A DNA stretch of 59,425 nt from Chitinophagaceae bacterium (GTDB lineage: Bacteria > Bacteroidota > Bacteroidia > Chitinophagales > Chitinophagaceae): contig JAEUVK010000209.1 of the NCBI GenBank assembly GCA_016787135.1, positions 1 to 59,425 on the forward strand. The letters are read 5' to 3'. A model generated the notes under the pieces. That model was not told the origin of the DNA. It worked only from the letters and a program-made list of their open reading frames with translations, and did no database searches. Positions 17,919 through 26,192 of the stretch are shown one piece after another. The position numbers were made by a program, and so were the translations under genes. Position 1 is the first letter of the stretch, and every line of letters begins with the position of its first letter.

Positions 17919-17951
17919 ATCCTGCCTTGTTGAACCATGGCAGGATATTTT
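17919..17951 (+). terminator. Terminator after the DPP IV gene
   Basis: The perfect 8-base stem ATCCTGCC / GGCAGGAT has a 12-base loop and is followed by ATTTTA. Confidence 0.7.
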
Positions 17952-18005
17952 ACTTATGAGAAAGACGCCATTAAAGGCATAAGTATCGGTTATATAAAAA
18001 AAGAA

Positions 18006-18024
18006 CCCCGACGTGGAGTCGGGG
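18006..18024 (+). promoter_or_regulatory. GC-rich hairpin in leader region
   Basis: CCCCGAC pairs with GTCGGGG around the 5-base loop GTGGA. There is no T-tract. It stands 14 bases before the repeated CCATTAACC leader element, so it may be part of a structured 5' leader rather than a terminator. Confidence 0.5.
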
Positions 18025-18038
18025 GCCCTAATCAAAAA

Positions 18039-18080
18039 CCATTAACCATTAAACCTTATCCTATGAAAATTCATGAGTAA
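18039..18080 (+). promoter_or_regulatory. Repeated leader element with five-codon reading frame
   Basis: CCATTAACCATTAAACCTT is followed by ATCCTATGAA, and almost the same 28-29 base sequence recurs at 58143-58170, where its ATG starts a real lipoprotein gene. Here the equivalent ATG (18063) opens only a five-codon frame, Met-Lys-Ile-His-Glu-stop, about 190 bases before ubiX. The element could be a leader relic or a regulatory short frame. The AT-rich interval that follows to 18270 holds no credible gene. Confidence 0.5.
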
Positions 18081-18270
18081 TATCGTTAATAATAATTTAA
18101 TAGAAAATAATTTTTTTCATTTTTTTCCGAAAAAGCATCAAAATGACATTTATTTGATTGAACTCAATGTCCAAACTATGATCAGGGATGTGCTTTATTC
18201 TTCGCAAACGTTTGATAAAATAATTTGGCTATTCAACCACATTACTGAATTTTGACAATTGATAAACTGT

Positions 18271-18828
18271 ATGAAAAAAGTAGTTATAGCTATAACCGGT
18301 GCCAGCGGGTCAGTGTATGCAAAAGTTTTACTGGACAAGATGTTTGCTCTACAAATACAGTGGAATGAATTATCCCTGGTCATGACAGAAAATGCAAAAC
18401 AGGTATGGGAAACAGAATTAGACAATGATTCGTATAAGTATTTACCCTTAAAACATTACGCCGCCCAGGACTTCATGGCACCGTTTGCTTCAGGCTCTGG
18501 CAAGTATGATACCATGATCATTATTCCCTGTTCAATGGGCACTATGGGACGTATAGCCGCAGGTACTTCAAATGATCTTATAACAAGGTCTGCCGACGTC
18601 GTACTCAAGGAAAGGAGAAAACTGATCTGCGTGGTGAGGGATACCCCTTATAACCTCATCCATATCCGGAATATGGAAACGATTACTCTGGCAGGAGGTA
18701 TTATATGTCCGGCCACACCATCCTTTTACAGTAAACCCAAAACCATTGAAGATGCGGCCACTACAGTAGTTGACAGGGTACTTGACCTGGCAGGATTTGA
18801 CATATCCACTTTCCGATGGGGAAAATAA
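18271..18828 (+). CDS. ubiX: Flavin prenyltransferase UbiX
   Basis: This 185-residue protein makes prenylated FMN, the cofactor for UbiD-type decarboxylases, from FMN and dimethylallyl phosphate. The N-terminal flavin-binding motif VIAITGASGSVYAKVL, the central IIIPCSMGTMGRIAAGTSNDL and the RxTPYNLIHIRNM-like segment (VVRDTPYNLIHIRNM) are all diagnostic. The length is normal. The ATG at 18271 is chosen over an upstream TTG because it begins the conserved MKKVVIAITG. No ubiD is in the window. A bidirectional terminator separates it from the convergent gene. Confidence 0.95.
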   Translation: MKKVVIAITGASGSVYAKVLLDKMFALQIQWNELSLVMTENAKQVWETELDNDSYKYLPLKHYAAQDFMAPFASGSGKYDTMIIIPCSMGTMGRIAAGTSNDLITRSADVVLKERRKLICVVRDTPYNLIHIRNMETITLAGGIICPATPSFYSKPKTIEDAATTVVDRVLDLAGFDISTFRWGK

Positions 18829-18860
18829 AAAGCGGCAACCTGGTTTAGAATTGCCGCTTT
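18829..18860. terminator. Bidirectional terminator between ubiX and the barrel-domain gene
   Basis: The perfect 10-base stem AAAGCGGCAA / TTGCCGCTTT has a 12-base loop and lies between convergent genes. Confidence 0.8.
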
Positions 18861-18886
18861 GCTTTAAAACCAACACGAATTTCCAT

Positions 18887-20353
18887 TTATTTTCCCTGTC
18901 CCACCCGGAAAGGACTGACATTTACAGAGAATAAAATGCCAGCGCTGCTAAGCTTTACTTTCCCGTAGCCCACTCCTGCCAATGGTAATTTCACATAAGG
19001 TTCAATAGTTAATGAAAATATTTTGCTGACCCTGCGCTGGTAACCGCCAGATAAAGAGAGGACAGAAAAATAATGTTTGTACTTGTTAGACTCGCTATGC
19101 AGGTAATTGTACGTAGTTCCGCCTGGATAAACGTATTGGTACCGGTAGTTTTCCTCTTTCATTATAATTGATGAAAGTCCCGCAGAAGCAAAAGGATGCC
19201 CTTTTGCAGACCGGCCAAAACTATAAGCTAGTGTAAGCGGTATTTCATAAACTTTACAATCTGCTGCTATATTTTTAAGATAGTTGGGATACAAAACGGG
19301 AACGGATGGTTTATAATCGGAAGGCTTTGCATCATATATTTTCCTGGCTGAATAAAACCCCGTTCTTATCATCCATCTTTCTTTGATGGTATAACCCACA
19401 CCAACTCCTGACACCATCTTCACTTTGCCCGGATCATCAAATCCTATAGCACTGATATCAGGGCCTGCAGAAAAGGAAAAAGAAAGAAGGTTCTTTTTTT
19501 TGACAGGGCTTTTCGATTGTGTTACTTCGTCTTTTGAAGATTCGGGTACTGTATTAGCGCTATCTTTCTGCAACTGATTCAGATCCGTCGTATTCTTTGC
19601 AGGTTTATCAGCAACAGCCTGATCTGCCTTATTGCCGCCTGCATTTCCCGGCAATACAACATTGTCATTATTATTTCTTTTGACAGGGACATTGTTATGA
19701 CCATTGCTATCATTTGACACGGTCGTGACCTCCTCTGTATCCCTTTCATTTTTTGTTTCATTGATCGCAGGCTGAACTTTTCCTGCGATGCCTCCCTGTT
19801 GTACTTCTATATCAAAATTATTATCCTTAGCAGCAGAAGCTTTTGTCTTACGAACCACCGGACGGGCGCCGGCGTTCTTCTGTCCGGGTGTAATTTTAGC
19901 ATTGGAATTATCTGGATTTTTGGGAGTAACCTGGTCGTTTTTAATTGTATTATCTTTTATAATAACGTCACTAAGGCTATCTTCATTCTTTTCTTTCTTT
20001 CCCTGTTTACCGATACCCCCATTTTCGGAAGACATCACCTGCCTACCCGGTCCATTACCTGCTCCTGCTCCCGAGCCTGTGCTCTGTTCAGGCTTTTTGT
20101 TATTGTTGTCTCTGCCTACTGCATCACTTATTAACTTCTCCTGCTGCCATGGTTTGCCGATCAGAAGCCATATACCACCACCAAGTAATAAAAAGAAGAA
20201 AAACAGGAAAATAAAGCGTCTTCTGCGATCTTCCTTTTGAGGAAGTTCACGGTCGAGCAGTTTCTCCATTTTCGTCCAGGCCTTCTCATCATAACTTGGA
20301 TGATGCTGTTCGGCAGCCTGTCTTAGCTTATTATCAAAATTCTCAGATTGCAT
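18887..20353 (-). CDS. Single-pass membrane protein with barrel-like C-terminal domain, paired with ECF sigma factor
   Basis: This 488-residue protein has a short cytoplasmic N-terminus containing AWTKMEKLLDRELP, one transmembrane helix (about residues 47-67, after RRRR) and a long low-complexity Asn/Lys/Thr-rich region (70-320). The last 160 residues are strand-rich and read like an outer-membrane barrel (FSFSAGPDISAIGF through KLSSAGILFSVNVSPF). The start at 20353 overlaps the sigma-factor gene by 11 bases. A longer start at 20473 lies inside that gene. Position after an ECF sigma gene suggests an anti-sigma-like sensor, but no known anti-sigma domain is recognised. Confidence 0.6.
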   Translation of the reverse strand: MQSENFDNKLRQAAEQHHPSYDEKAWTKMEKLLDRELPQKEDRRRRFIFLFFFFLLLGGGIWLLIGKPWQQEKLISDAVGRDNNNKKPEQSTGSGAGAGNGPGRQVMSSENGGIGKQGKKEKNEDSLSDVIIKDNTIKNDQVTPKNPDNSNAKITPGQKNAGARPVVRKTKASAAKDNNFDIEVQQGGIAGKVQPAINETKNERDTEEVTTVSNDSNGHNNVPVKRNNNDNVVLPGNAGGNKADQAVADKPAKNTTDLNQLQKDSANTVPESSKDEVTQSKSPVKKKNLLSFSFSAGPDISAIGFDDPGKVKMVSGVGVGYTIKERWMIRTGFYSARKIYDAKPSDYKPSVPVLYPNYLKNIAADCKVYEIPLTLAYSFGRSAKGHPFASAGLSSIIMKEENYRYQYVYPGGTTYNYLHSESNKYKHYFSVLSLSGGYQRRVSKIFSLTIEPYVKLPLAGVGYGKVKLSSAGILFSVNVSPFRVGQGK

Positions 20354-20963
20354 TTTTAGTTTCTTCGGGTTGTTGATAACGGAATAATATTTTTTGCAAT
20401 TGCCGTCTTGCCTTTGACAAATTCGATTTGGACGTACCTGTGGAAATACCCAGATGTTTGGATATCTCTTCATGGCTCAATCCATCAATGATAAAAAGGT
20501 TGAGAACTGTACGGTAACCCGGTGACAACTCCTGTATGGCACGGATGATCTCTTCATGTGATAGTTTATCAATAGCGTCTTCATTGACAGCTTCTACATG
20601 GTAAACAACATTATCCAGATCCGTCAGCACTTTGTGTTTTTGGTTCTTCCTGAAATGATCGATAGCTGTATATACCATGATCTTGCGCAGCCACCCTTTA
20701 AAAGAACTGACTACATCTGAATAAGCGGGCTGGTAATGATGTATCTCTCTAAAAATCTTCAGGAAACCGTCATTGAGTATCTCCACAGCATCTTCCTGGT
20801 TGTTGGTATATCGGTCGCAGACAGCCATAGCGTAGCCATAAAATGAATTATAGATCACTTTCTGGCTTTCCCTTTTATTCAGGGCGCAGGCTTCGACATG
20901 GTAAGTTAATTCCTCTGCTGACAGCAATTCTTGTATGATTTCACTATTATATCGTTTCACCAT
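20343..20963 (-). CDS. ECF-type RNA polymerase sigma factor
   Basis: This 206-residue protein has sigma region 2 (YNSFYGYAMAVCDRYTNNQEDA and then the FLKIFREIHHY helix, about residues 38-75) and region 4 (LSPGYRTVLNLFIIDGLSHEE, the helix-turn-helix, about 145-190). Region 3 is absent, as in ECF factors. It redirects RNA polymerase to a small regulon. It is followed, with an 11-base overlap, by the membrane/barrel-domain protein, which is the natural candidate for its regulator. The stimulus is unknown. Confidence 0.92.
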   Translation of the reverse strand: MVKRYNSEIIQELLSAEELTYHVEACALNKRESQKVIYNSFYGYAMAVCDRYTNNQEDAVEILNDGFLKIFREIHHYQPAYSDVVSSFKGWLRKIMVYTAIDHFRKNQKHKVLTDLDNVVYHVEAVNEDAIDKLSHEEIIRAIQELSPGYRTVLNLFIIDGLSHEEISKHLGISTGTSKSNLSKARRQLQKILFRYQQPEETKNAI

Positions 20964-21088
20964 GCTAAACGGTTGCCTTACAGTACAATTTACAGTTTAA
21001 TAAGATGCCTGAGGCCCCGGATTCATGCAGATTTATCCACCCCCCTGAAAGCCTGATTTTCAGAAGGATTAACCGTCGTTAAGGCTTT

Positions 21089-21553
21089 TTATAGCTCATG
21101 CCATTCGTGAGTTGTGTTATGGGATATCATATACCACCTGTTTTCCCTGAGGGCATATACCCGGATATACCTGAGATGGTAGCTGTCTGTTTTATCCTTG
21201 TTCACTTTTTTAATAAACATTTTTCCTTTTACAATAGCCAGAGTTGCATGCAGTTCCACTCTCACGGAATCATGCTGGCGGGTGGAATAATTAGCCCGGG
21301 CTACGGTTGTCATCCAGCCGGCTTTCCCTTCTATTTTACCGCTGCCATGACTGAAGACAAAATCTGCAGCATACAAGGAATCCAGCGCTGTAGTATTTCT
21401 GCCCACCACATAACTATCTATCGCCTGATTTAGCCAAACCAGGTAACTGCTGTCATTCATCCCTGCGCTTTGTGAATAGGCCCGGCTTAAGAAAATAACC
21501 GGAATAAACAAAAGGATAATTACTTTTTTCACCCTGTAAATGTACACCCGCAT
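21089..21553 (-). CDS. Secreted DUF4440/NTF2-like protein
   Basis: This 154-residue protein has a signal peptide (VIILLFIPVIFLSRAYSQ) and one cystatin/NTF2-like alpha-plus-beta domain, seen in SYLVWLNQAIDSYVVGRN, LDSLYAADFVFSHGSG and the terminal RENRWYMISHNTTH. The fold often serves as a small binding domain or enzyme scaffold; no catalytic residues can be assigned. The start may be the ATG at 21553 or a GTG seven codons later that would begin MKKVIILLF. It is probably monocistronic. Confidence 0.65.
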   Translation of the reverse strand: MRVYIYRVKKVIILLFIPVIFLSRAYSQSAGMNDSSYLVWLNQAIDSYVVGRNTTALDSLYAADFVFSHGSGKIEGKAGWMTTVARANYSTRQHDSVRVELHATLAIVKGKMFIKKVNKDKTDSYHLRYIRVYALRENRWYMISHNTTHEWHEL

Positions 21554-21676
21554 ACAACAATGATCGAAAATAAAAGCTGGTCAATATCCGGGGCCTCATC
21601 TTTAGCAAGGAATTTGCAGCGTCTTATACCATCATTACCATCTAACTTATTTGATAACCCTGTAAATACAACCGGT

Positions 21677-22168
21677 ATGAAAAAAAATATCCTCCTCCTT
21701 TTTTTAATAAACCTTTTCAGCTATTCACAGGCACAGCTAAAAACCACCGTGAAATGTCCTGAATTTACAGTGAATATTCTGTATGGAAAGGTCAATGAAG
21801 TATTGCCAACTTTTACAGTTGGGCAGATCAAAGAAAGGTTTCCCTGCTTTACCGCTGCTGAGGATGAAAGCCCGGCGGCCAAATGCGGCGGGGGTGTCTT
21901 TTACAAAGACAAGGACATTTACTTCTATACTTCGAGGGATTATATTGAAATAGGGCCTAAGTTCAAAGGAAAGCTCAGCCTGCCATTGATGGGCGCCAAC
22001 CGTAACGCTCTTTTCAAATGGCTGGGCCACCCTAAAATAAAAGATGTAAGCTGGGATGCATTTACCACCTCTTATGGCATCCTTATTTTATACTATTCAA
22101 AGGCGAATAAAGTAAATAAGATCCAGTTCAGTACGCAGTCAACTGAAACGATCAAATTGTGTGAGTAG
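21677..22168 (+). CDS. Secreted hypothetical protein
   Basis: The 163-residue protein has a typical signal peptide (MKKNILLLFLINLFSYSQAQ). I do not recognise the mature part. It contains paired cysteines (CPEF, FPCFTAA, AAKCGGG and a C-terminal CE) that could form disulfides, and mixed strand patterns with no membrane helix. The ATG at 21677 was chosen because the signal peptide begins there; in-frame sequence back to 21560 lacks coding character. It is convergent with the OmpA-family gene, 30 bases away. Confidence 0.6.
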   Translation: MKKNILLLFLINLFSYSQAQLKTTVKCPEFTVNILYGKVNEVLPTFTVGQIKERFPCFTAAEDESPAAKCGGGVFYKDKDIYFYTSRDYIEIGPKFKGKLSLPLMGANRNALFKWLGHPKIKDVSWDAFTTSYGILILYYSKANKVNKIQFSTQSTETIKLCE

Positions 22169-22198
22169 TCAGAGCCGATTGAATTTCCCGGTTATTGA

Positions 22199-22903
22199 TC
22201 ACAATATCCGCACTTCAGTACGACGATTCATCTGGCGTCCTTCTTCAGTTTCGTTATCCGCCACGGGTTCTGTTGCCCCATATCCTTTCGCAATGATCCT
22301 CGCAGGCTGAATACCCTTTTTAACAAGGTAATCCCTGATCGTTTCAGCTCTTTGCTGGGAAAGTTTCAGGTTAAGGGAGTCTTTTCCCCTGCTATCTGTA
22401 TGACCGGCGATCTCCACCTTGATATCATCCTTATTTTTCAGGTAAGTAAACAGCTCTTCCAGAGCAGGAAATGACTCGGAACGTAAAGTGGACTTGCCTG
22501 AATCAAAATGAACGTTCTCTAATGTGTATGTCCGGGCTGCTTCATACTTAATATTCACTTTATACGGTTCAATAAAGAATTCATCCGGCTTTAGGGACGG
22601 GATATTGATACTGCCGTATTTGGTGGTGTCTGTAATACTTTTTACCGTGATGGTATAAGTCGCTCCTCCAGCCAGCTCGATGCTTAGCTTGCCTGCTGCA
22701 TCCGAATGCCCGCTCGTTATCTCGTTTGTGATATTATTCCTGAAAAGTACCTGCTCACCTTTTGAAGGTTTGCCACTCATATTGGTGATGGATATATTCA
22801 CCCTGGCCATCTTTGCCTTTGCGGGGTCAGCAGCAGGCTGGCCTTGCGCCATAACCGACATACAAACGGGAAACAATAACAGTGATAAAAAGGTCCGTAA
22901 CAT
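22199..22903 (-). CDS. OmpA family outer-membrane/peptidoglycan-binding protein
   Basis: This 234-residue protein has a signal peptide (to about residue 20, ending SVMAQ), an Ig-like beta domain (about 30-115, with PSKGEQVLFRN and GKLSIELAGGATYTITV) and a C-terminal OmpA domain. The OmpA domain shows all expected motifs: HFDSGKSTL, EIAGHTDSRG, NLKLSQQRAETIRDYL and NRRTEVRIL. These residues bind peptidoglycan stem peptides, so the protein tethers the envelope. The middle domain probably contacts another surface protein. The gene is alone on its strand. Confidence 0.88.
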   Translation of the reverse strand: MLRTFLSLLLFPVCMSVMAQGQPAADPAKAKMARVNISITNMSGKPSKGEQVLFRNNITNEITSGHSDAAGKLSIELAGGATYTITVKSITDTTKYGSINIPSLKPDEFFIEPYKVNIKYEAARTYTLENVHFDSGKSTLRSESFPALEELFTYLKNKDDIKVEIAGHTDSRGKDSLNLKLSQQRAETIRDYLVKKGIQPARIIAKGYGATEPVADNETEEGRQMNRRTEVRIL

Positions 22904-23045
22904 GAAGTGGGGAATTGAAATTTTTTAAAACGGAAATTACCGGAATTTATTGTCAGGCCAAAAACAGAATAGCCATAAGCTTGCGATGCTATGTAGTTTA
23001 AGTAAGTTTATTTACTTTGGATGCTGAAAATCCAATATACGACCC

Positions 23046-25577
23046 ATGAAACCTGCATCCACCCTTAGGCATTCAGCCTTATTTTTTACCCTTGTCATTT
23101 TTTCATTGCCCGTTTTAGCACAAAAAAAATTTGTTGCGGGCCGGGTAAATGCCTCTTCAGGTCAGCGACTGAATTCACACTTTGTCAAGTACGCTTTGTT
23201 TTCCGTCAATACGGCCGGCATTGCCGAACACGCAAAAGAAAGAAAACGCAATAAAACAGAATTTGAACTGGAACTGCCCGGCTTAACTTCCTGGAAATTC
23301 TCAATTACAGAACATGATATTCTTAGTAAAGATTACAGGCTTGTTATCAATGGCCAGGAAGGTAAGATAATAATGCCCCGGCCGGCCTGTATGACCTATG
23401 CCGGTTTTCTGTCGGATGTAGCAAAAAGTAAAGTAAGACTGACCCTTGATAAGGACATTATATACGGCATTGTAAAAAGCGGCGAGACCGAATATTTCAT
23501 TGAACCACTCAGGTATTTTGACAAGCAGGCGCCACTAGACGTATATGTCGTATATGATACTAAAGATGTAAAATCAGATCCGGGCCTTACCTGCGGTGTT
23601 AAAGAAACAGAACATAGAGGAAATTTCTTTCAGCGGGTGATGGCCGGTACCAATTGTGTACAGACCCGGTTAGCTATTGCTTCCGATGAATCCATGTTTC
23701 TGCGTTACGGTTCAGCTTTGGCAGTGCAAACACATAACATCGGCGTTATGAATAACGTAATATGGGATTATGTGAATGCGCAATTCAACGATAACATAGA
23801 GTTTACCATCGTTACACAAAACATTTCGACCTCTGCCGCTACAGATCAGTTATCTCCTGCTTATACCGGTACAAATTCCAATACAATACTGCCCAATTTC
23901 AGAACCTGGGGACAAGCAGGCAATTTCGGTGTCACCTATGATCTTGCCCAGTTCTGGACAACAAGAAATATAGATAACGATGGCGCGGGCGGTGGATCAG
24001 GCACTATAGGCCTGGCTTATGTAGGCGCAGTTTGTGGTACGTTCAGGTATCATATCCTGGAAGACTTTACCGGAAGCAATCCCACGGGATCAGGCTATCT
24101 GCTGAGGGTACTTACCTCGCATGAGATAGGCCATAACTTTAATTGCAGCCACGATGGCGCCGGTTCTGGTTTTATTATGGCCCCGAGTGTGGGAAATACC
24201 AGTACCTGGAGTGCTGCGAGTGTAAGTTCGGTTGATGCGTTTTCTCCCGGGCTTGGTTGTCTGAGCGCTTGCAGCGCAGCAGGTGTCCCTATCGTAAGTT
24301 TTATCGGCACTCCGGAGGCGATCTGCACAGGAGGCGCCATCCAGTTAATAGACCATAGTCTCCAGGGACCGACCACATGGAACTGGACAATGACCGGAGG
24401 TACCCCGGCATCATCCTCAGCGAGAAATCCTACCGTATCCTATGCCACCAGCGGTGTAAAAAACATTTCACTTGTTTCATCCAATGGCGGGGGGGCAGGG
24501 ACACAGTTTTCCAAAAATATCCTGGTGAGCAATTCACCAGCCACTGCATGTTCCAATACCGGCACCAGCAGTGATGCAGGCATAAAATCATTCAGCCTGA
24601 ACAATATTAATAAGATAACGGGTGGGGCATCCACTGATGGCAATAAATACATGGATTTCTCCTGTAGCGATGTGACCAGCCTGCTGGCCAATACAACGTA
24701 CTCTGTATCTGCCAACGTAGGGACTACTACCCCTTCCAATGAGTTTAATCTTGTACAGCTATTTATAGATTATAATAATGACGGCGACTTTGCAGATGCC
24801 AATGAAGCAGTGTATTCTTCACCCTCCTGCTACATAGGTACCCATACATTTAATATTACCACAATTGCAAGCCCCCCCGTAACCAATCAATTTTTAAGAC
24901 TTCGCATTATTGCAAAGGATTGTATCGGTGGTGTCAATTCCTGTTATAATGTCACCAATGGACAGGTAGAAGACTACTCCGTCTTTTTCGCCTCCGGCAC
25001 CTTATTACCTGTGTCATTAATTGATTTCAGCGGTTATCATAACAATGGCACCAACATACTAAGCTGGCAAACATCAAGTGAAAAAGATAACAGTCATTTT
25101 GAGATCGAAAGAAGCCTGAACGGAACTGAGTTTGAAACGATCGGTATTAAAAACAGTTTAGCCAGCAGCAGTTCTTCGGTTCTTAACTATAACTTCACCG
25201 ATCCGCTGGCAGGTGGATTTGCCGGTTACAACCGCTTGTATTACCGTTTAAAGATCGTGGATATATCGGGCAGGGCCGAATACAGCAAGACCATTGCTAT
25301 TACTGCCAGAAGCAATAAAAATGAAATGCTCATAGGCCTGCAACCGAATCCTTTCACTACTTCGATCATTGCTACTATCCAGGTACAAGAAGCCGGCAGG
25401 GTCAATATGCAGTTAACGGATATGACAGGCCGGGTTATTTACCGGGACGAAAAGATGCTGCCAGCCGGGATACATACACTGGGGTATAACAATTTTGCAA
25501 ACCTGGCAAAAGGAGTTTATATCATAAAGATCACCGGCGATAATGAAACGGCAAGCCGGTTGGTCGAAAAACAGTAA
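23046..25577 (+). CDS. T9SS-exported reprolysin-like metalloprotease with PKD and GEVED domains
   Basis: This 843-residue secreted protease has a signal peptide (ending FSLPVLAQ) and a propeptide of roughly 180 residues. The zincin domain has the motif HEIGHNFNCSHD near residue 359 (M12-like, three zinc ligands). A PKD-like domain follows near 415-485 (WNWTMTGGTPASSS), then a GEVED-like domain near 505-650 (LFIDYNNDGDFADANEAVY and NGQVEDYSVFF). The last 80 residues form a T9SS type A sorting domain (QPNPFTTSI, LTDMTGRVIYRDE, GVYIIKI). It probably degrades extracellular protein. The gene is monocistronic with a strong terminator. Confidence 0.88.
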   Translation: MKPASTLRHSALFFTLVIFSLPVLAQKKFVAGRVNASSGQRLNSHFVKYALFSVNTAGIAEHAKERKRNKTEFELELPGLTSWKFSITEHDILSKDYRLVINGQEGKIIMPRPACMTYAGFLSDVAKSKVRLTLDKDIIYGIVKSGETEYFIEPLRYFDKQAPLDVYVVYDTKDVKSDPGLTCGVKETEHRGNFFQRVMAGTNCVQTRLAIASDESMFLRYGSALAVQTHNIGVMNNVIWDYVNAQFNDNIEFTIVTQNISTSAATDQLSPAYTGTNSNTILPNFRTWGQAGNFGVTYDLAQFWTTRNIDNDGAGGGSGTIGLAYVGAVCGTFRYHILEDFTGSNPTGSGYLLRVLTSHEIGHNFNCSHDGAGSGFIMAPSVGNTSTWSAASVSSVDAFSPGLGCLSACSAAGVPIVSFIGTPEAICTGGAIQLIDHSLQGPTTWNWTMTGGTPASSSARNPTVSYATSGVKNISLVSSNGGGAGTQFSKNILVSNSPATACSNTGTSSDAGIKSFSLNNINKITGGASTDGNKYMDFSCSDVTSLLANTTYSVSANVGTTTPSNEFNLVQLFIDYNNDGDFADANEAVYSSPSCYIGTHTFNITTIASPPVTNQFLRLRIIAKDCIGGVNSCYNVTNGQVEDYSVFFASGTLLPVSLIDFSGYHNNGTNILSWQTSSEKDNSHFEIERSLNGTEFETIGIKNSLASSSSSVLNYNFTDPLAGGFAGYNRLYYRLKIVDISGRAEYSKTIAITARSNKNEMLIGLQPNPFTTSIIATIQVQEAGRVNMQLTDMTGRVIYRDEKMLPAGIHTLGYNNFANLAKGVYIIKITGDNETASRLVEKQ

Positions 25578-25593
25578 TACCTATCTGCTTCCT

Positions 25594-25637
25594 GAAAGCC
25601 CGGTTGTATTGTAATGCAGCCGGGCTTTCATTTTTTT
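25594..25637 (+). terminator. Terminator after the metalloprotease gene
   Basis: The perfect 10-base stem GAAAGCCCGG / CCGGGCTTTC is followed by seven T residues. Confidence 0.85.
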
Positions 25638-25712
25638 AACCCGTCACATTTCATCTTTCAATAAAAAACACTAATTTTTCTTTTAATAATCCCTTCGCAA
25701 AAACTTATTTAT

Positions 25713-26069
25713 ATGAATCCCGCTGCCAGGACAGTATTTTATTTCGGATTGTATCTCTATCTCGTAGGCCTTACATTGATCACAGTTCCCAATGTACTGA
25801 TGAACATGCTGCAAATGCCCGAAACCAATGAGGTTTGGATCAGGGTGGTAGGTGTACTTGTAATATGCATCGCCTTTTACTACCATTTATCGGCCAGCGC
25901 TAATATCCTTTCCTTTTGTACATATACCATACCGGCCAGGATGTTTGTGTTCGTTGCCTTTACTGCTTTTGCCCTATTAAAGTATGTGTCCCCGGCAATC
26001 ATCGGTTTTGGGGTAATCGATCTGCTGGGTGCCATCTGGACCTGGTCATCACTCCCCAAAAAAATGTAG
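25713..26069 (+). CDS. Small four-helix membrane protein of unknown function
   Basis: This 118-residue protein has four hydrophobic helices (about residues 9-33, 46-66, 72-90 and 95-112). Family not recognised; there are no charged or catalytic motifs beyond the membrane pattern. No -7 promoter is obvious. It stands between two terminators or gaps, so it may be transcribed alone. Confidence 0.6.
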   Translation: MNPAARTVFYFGLYLYLVGLTLITVPNVLMNMLQMPETNEVWIRVVGVLVICIAFYYHLSASANILSFCTYTIPARMFVFVAFTAFALLKYVSPAIIGFGVIDLLGAIWTWSSLPKKM

Positions 26070-26156
26070 TTCAACCAATTGTTCGACTCTAAGAATTTCG
26101 CTGATGTTTGTCATATTTTCAAAAATGATTGTCATGTTTTACGGTAAGTATCATCA

Positions 26157-26186
26157 TTCGGTAATTTCCGGCAGAACGTAGCTTTG
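26157..26186 (+). promoter_or_regulatory. Bacteroidota promoter ending just before a start codon
   Basis: TTCG at 26157-26160 (near -33 TTTG) and TAGCTTTG at 26179-26186 (exact TAnnTTTG) are 18 bases apart, the expected spacing. The CoA-transferase ATG at 26193 is six bases downstream, so the message may be leaderless or nearly so. Confidence 0.6.
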
Positions 26187-26192
26187 CATCAT

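Noticed and set aside
18073..18255. 60-residue AT-rich open frame between the repeated leader element and ubiX
   Set aside because: Composition is dominated by Asn, Phe and Ile, it begins within the five-codon frame, and no signal peptide or family feature is seen. It may be chance in AT-rich DNA.
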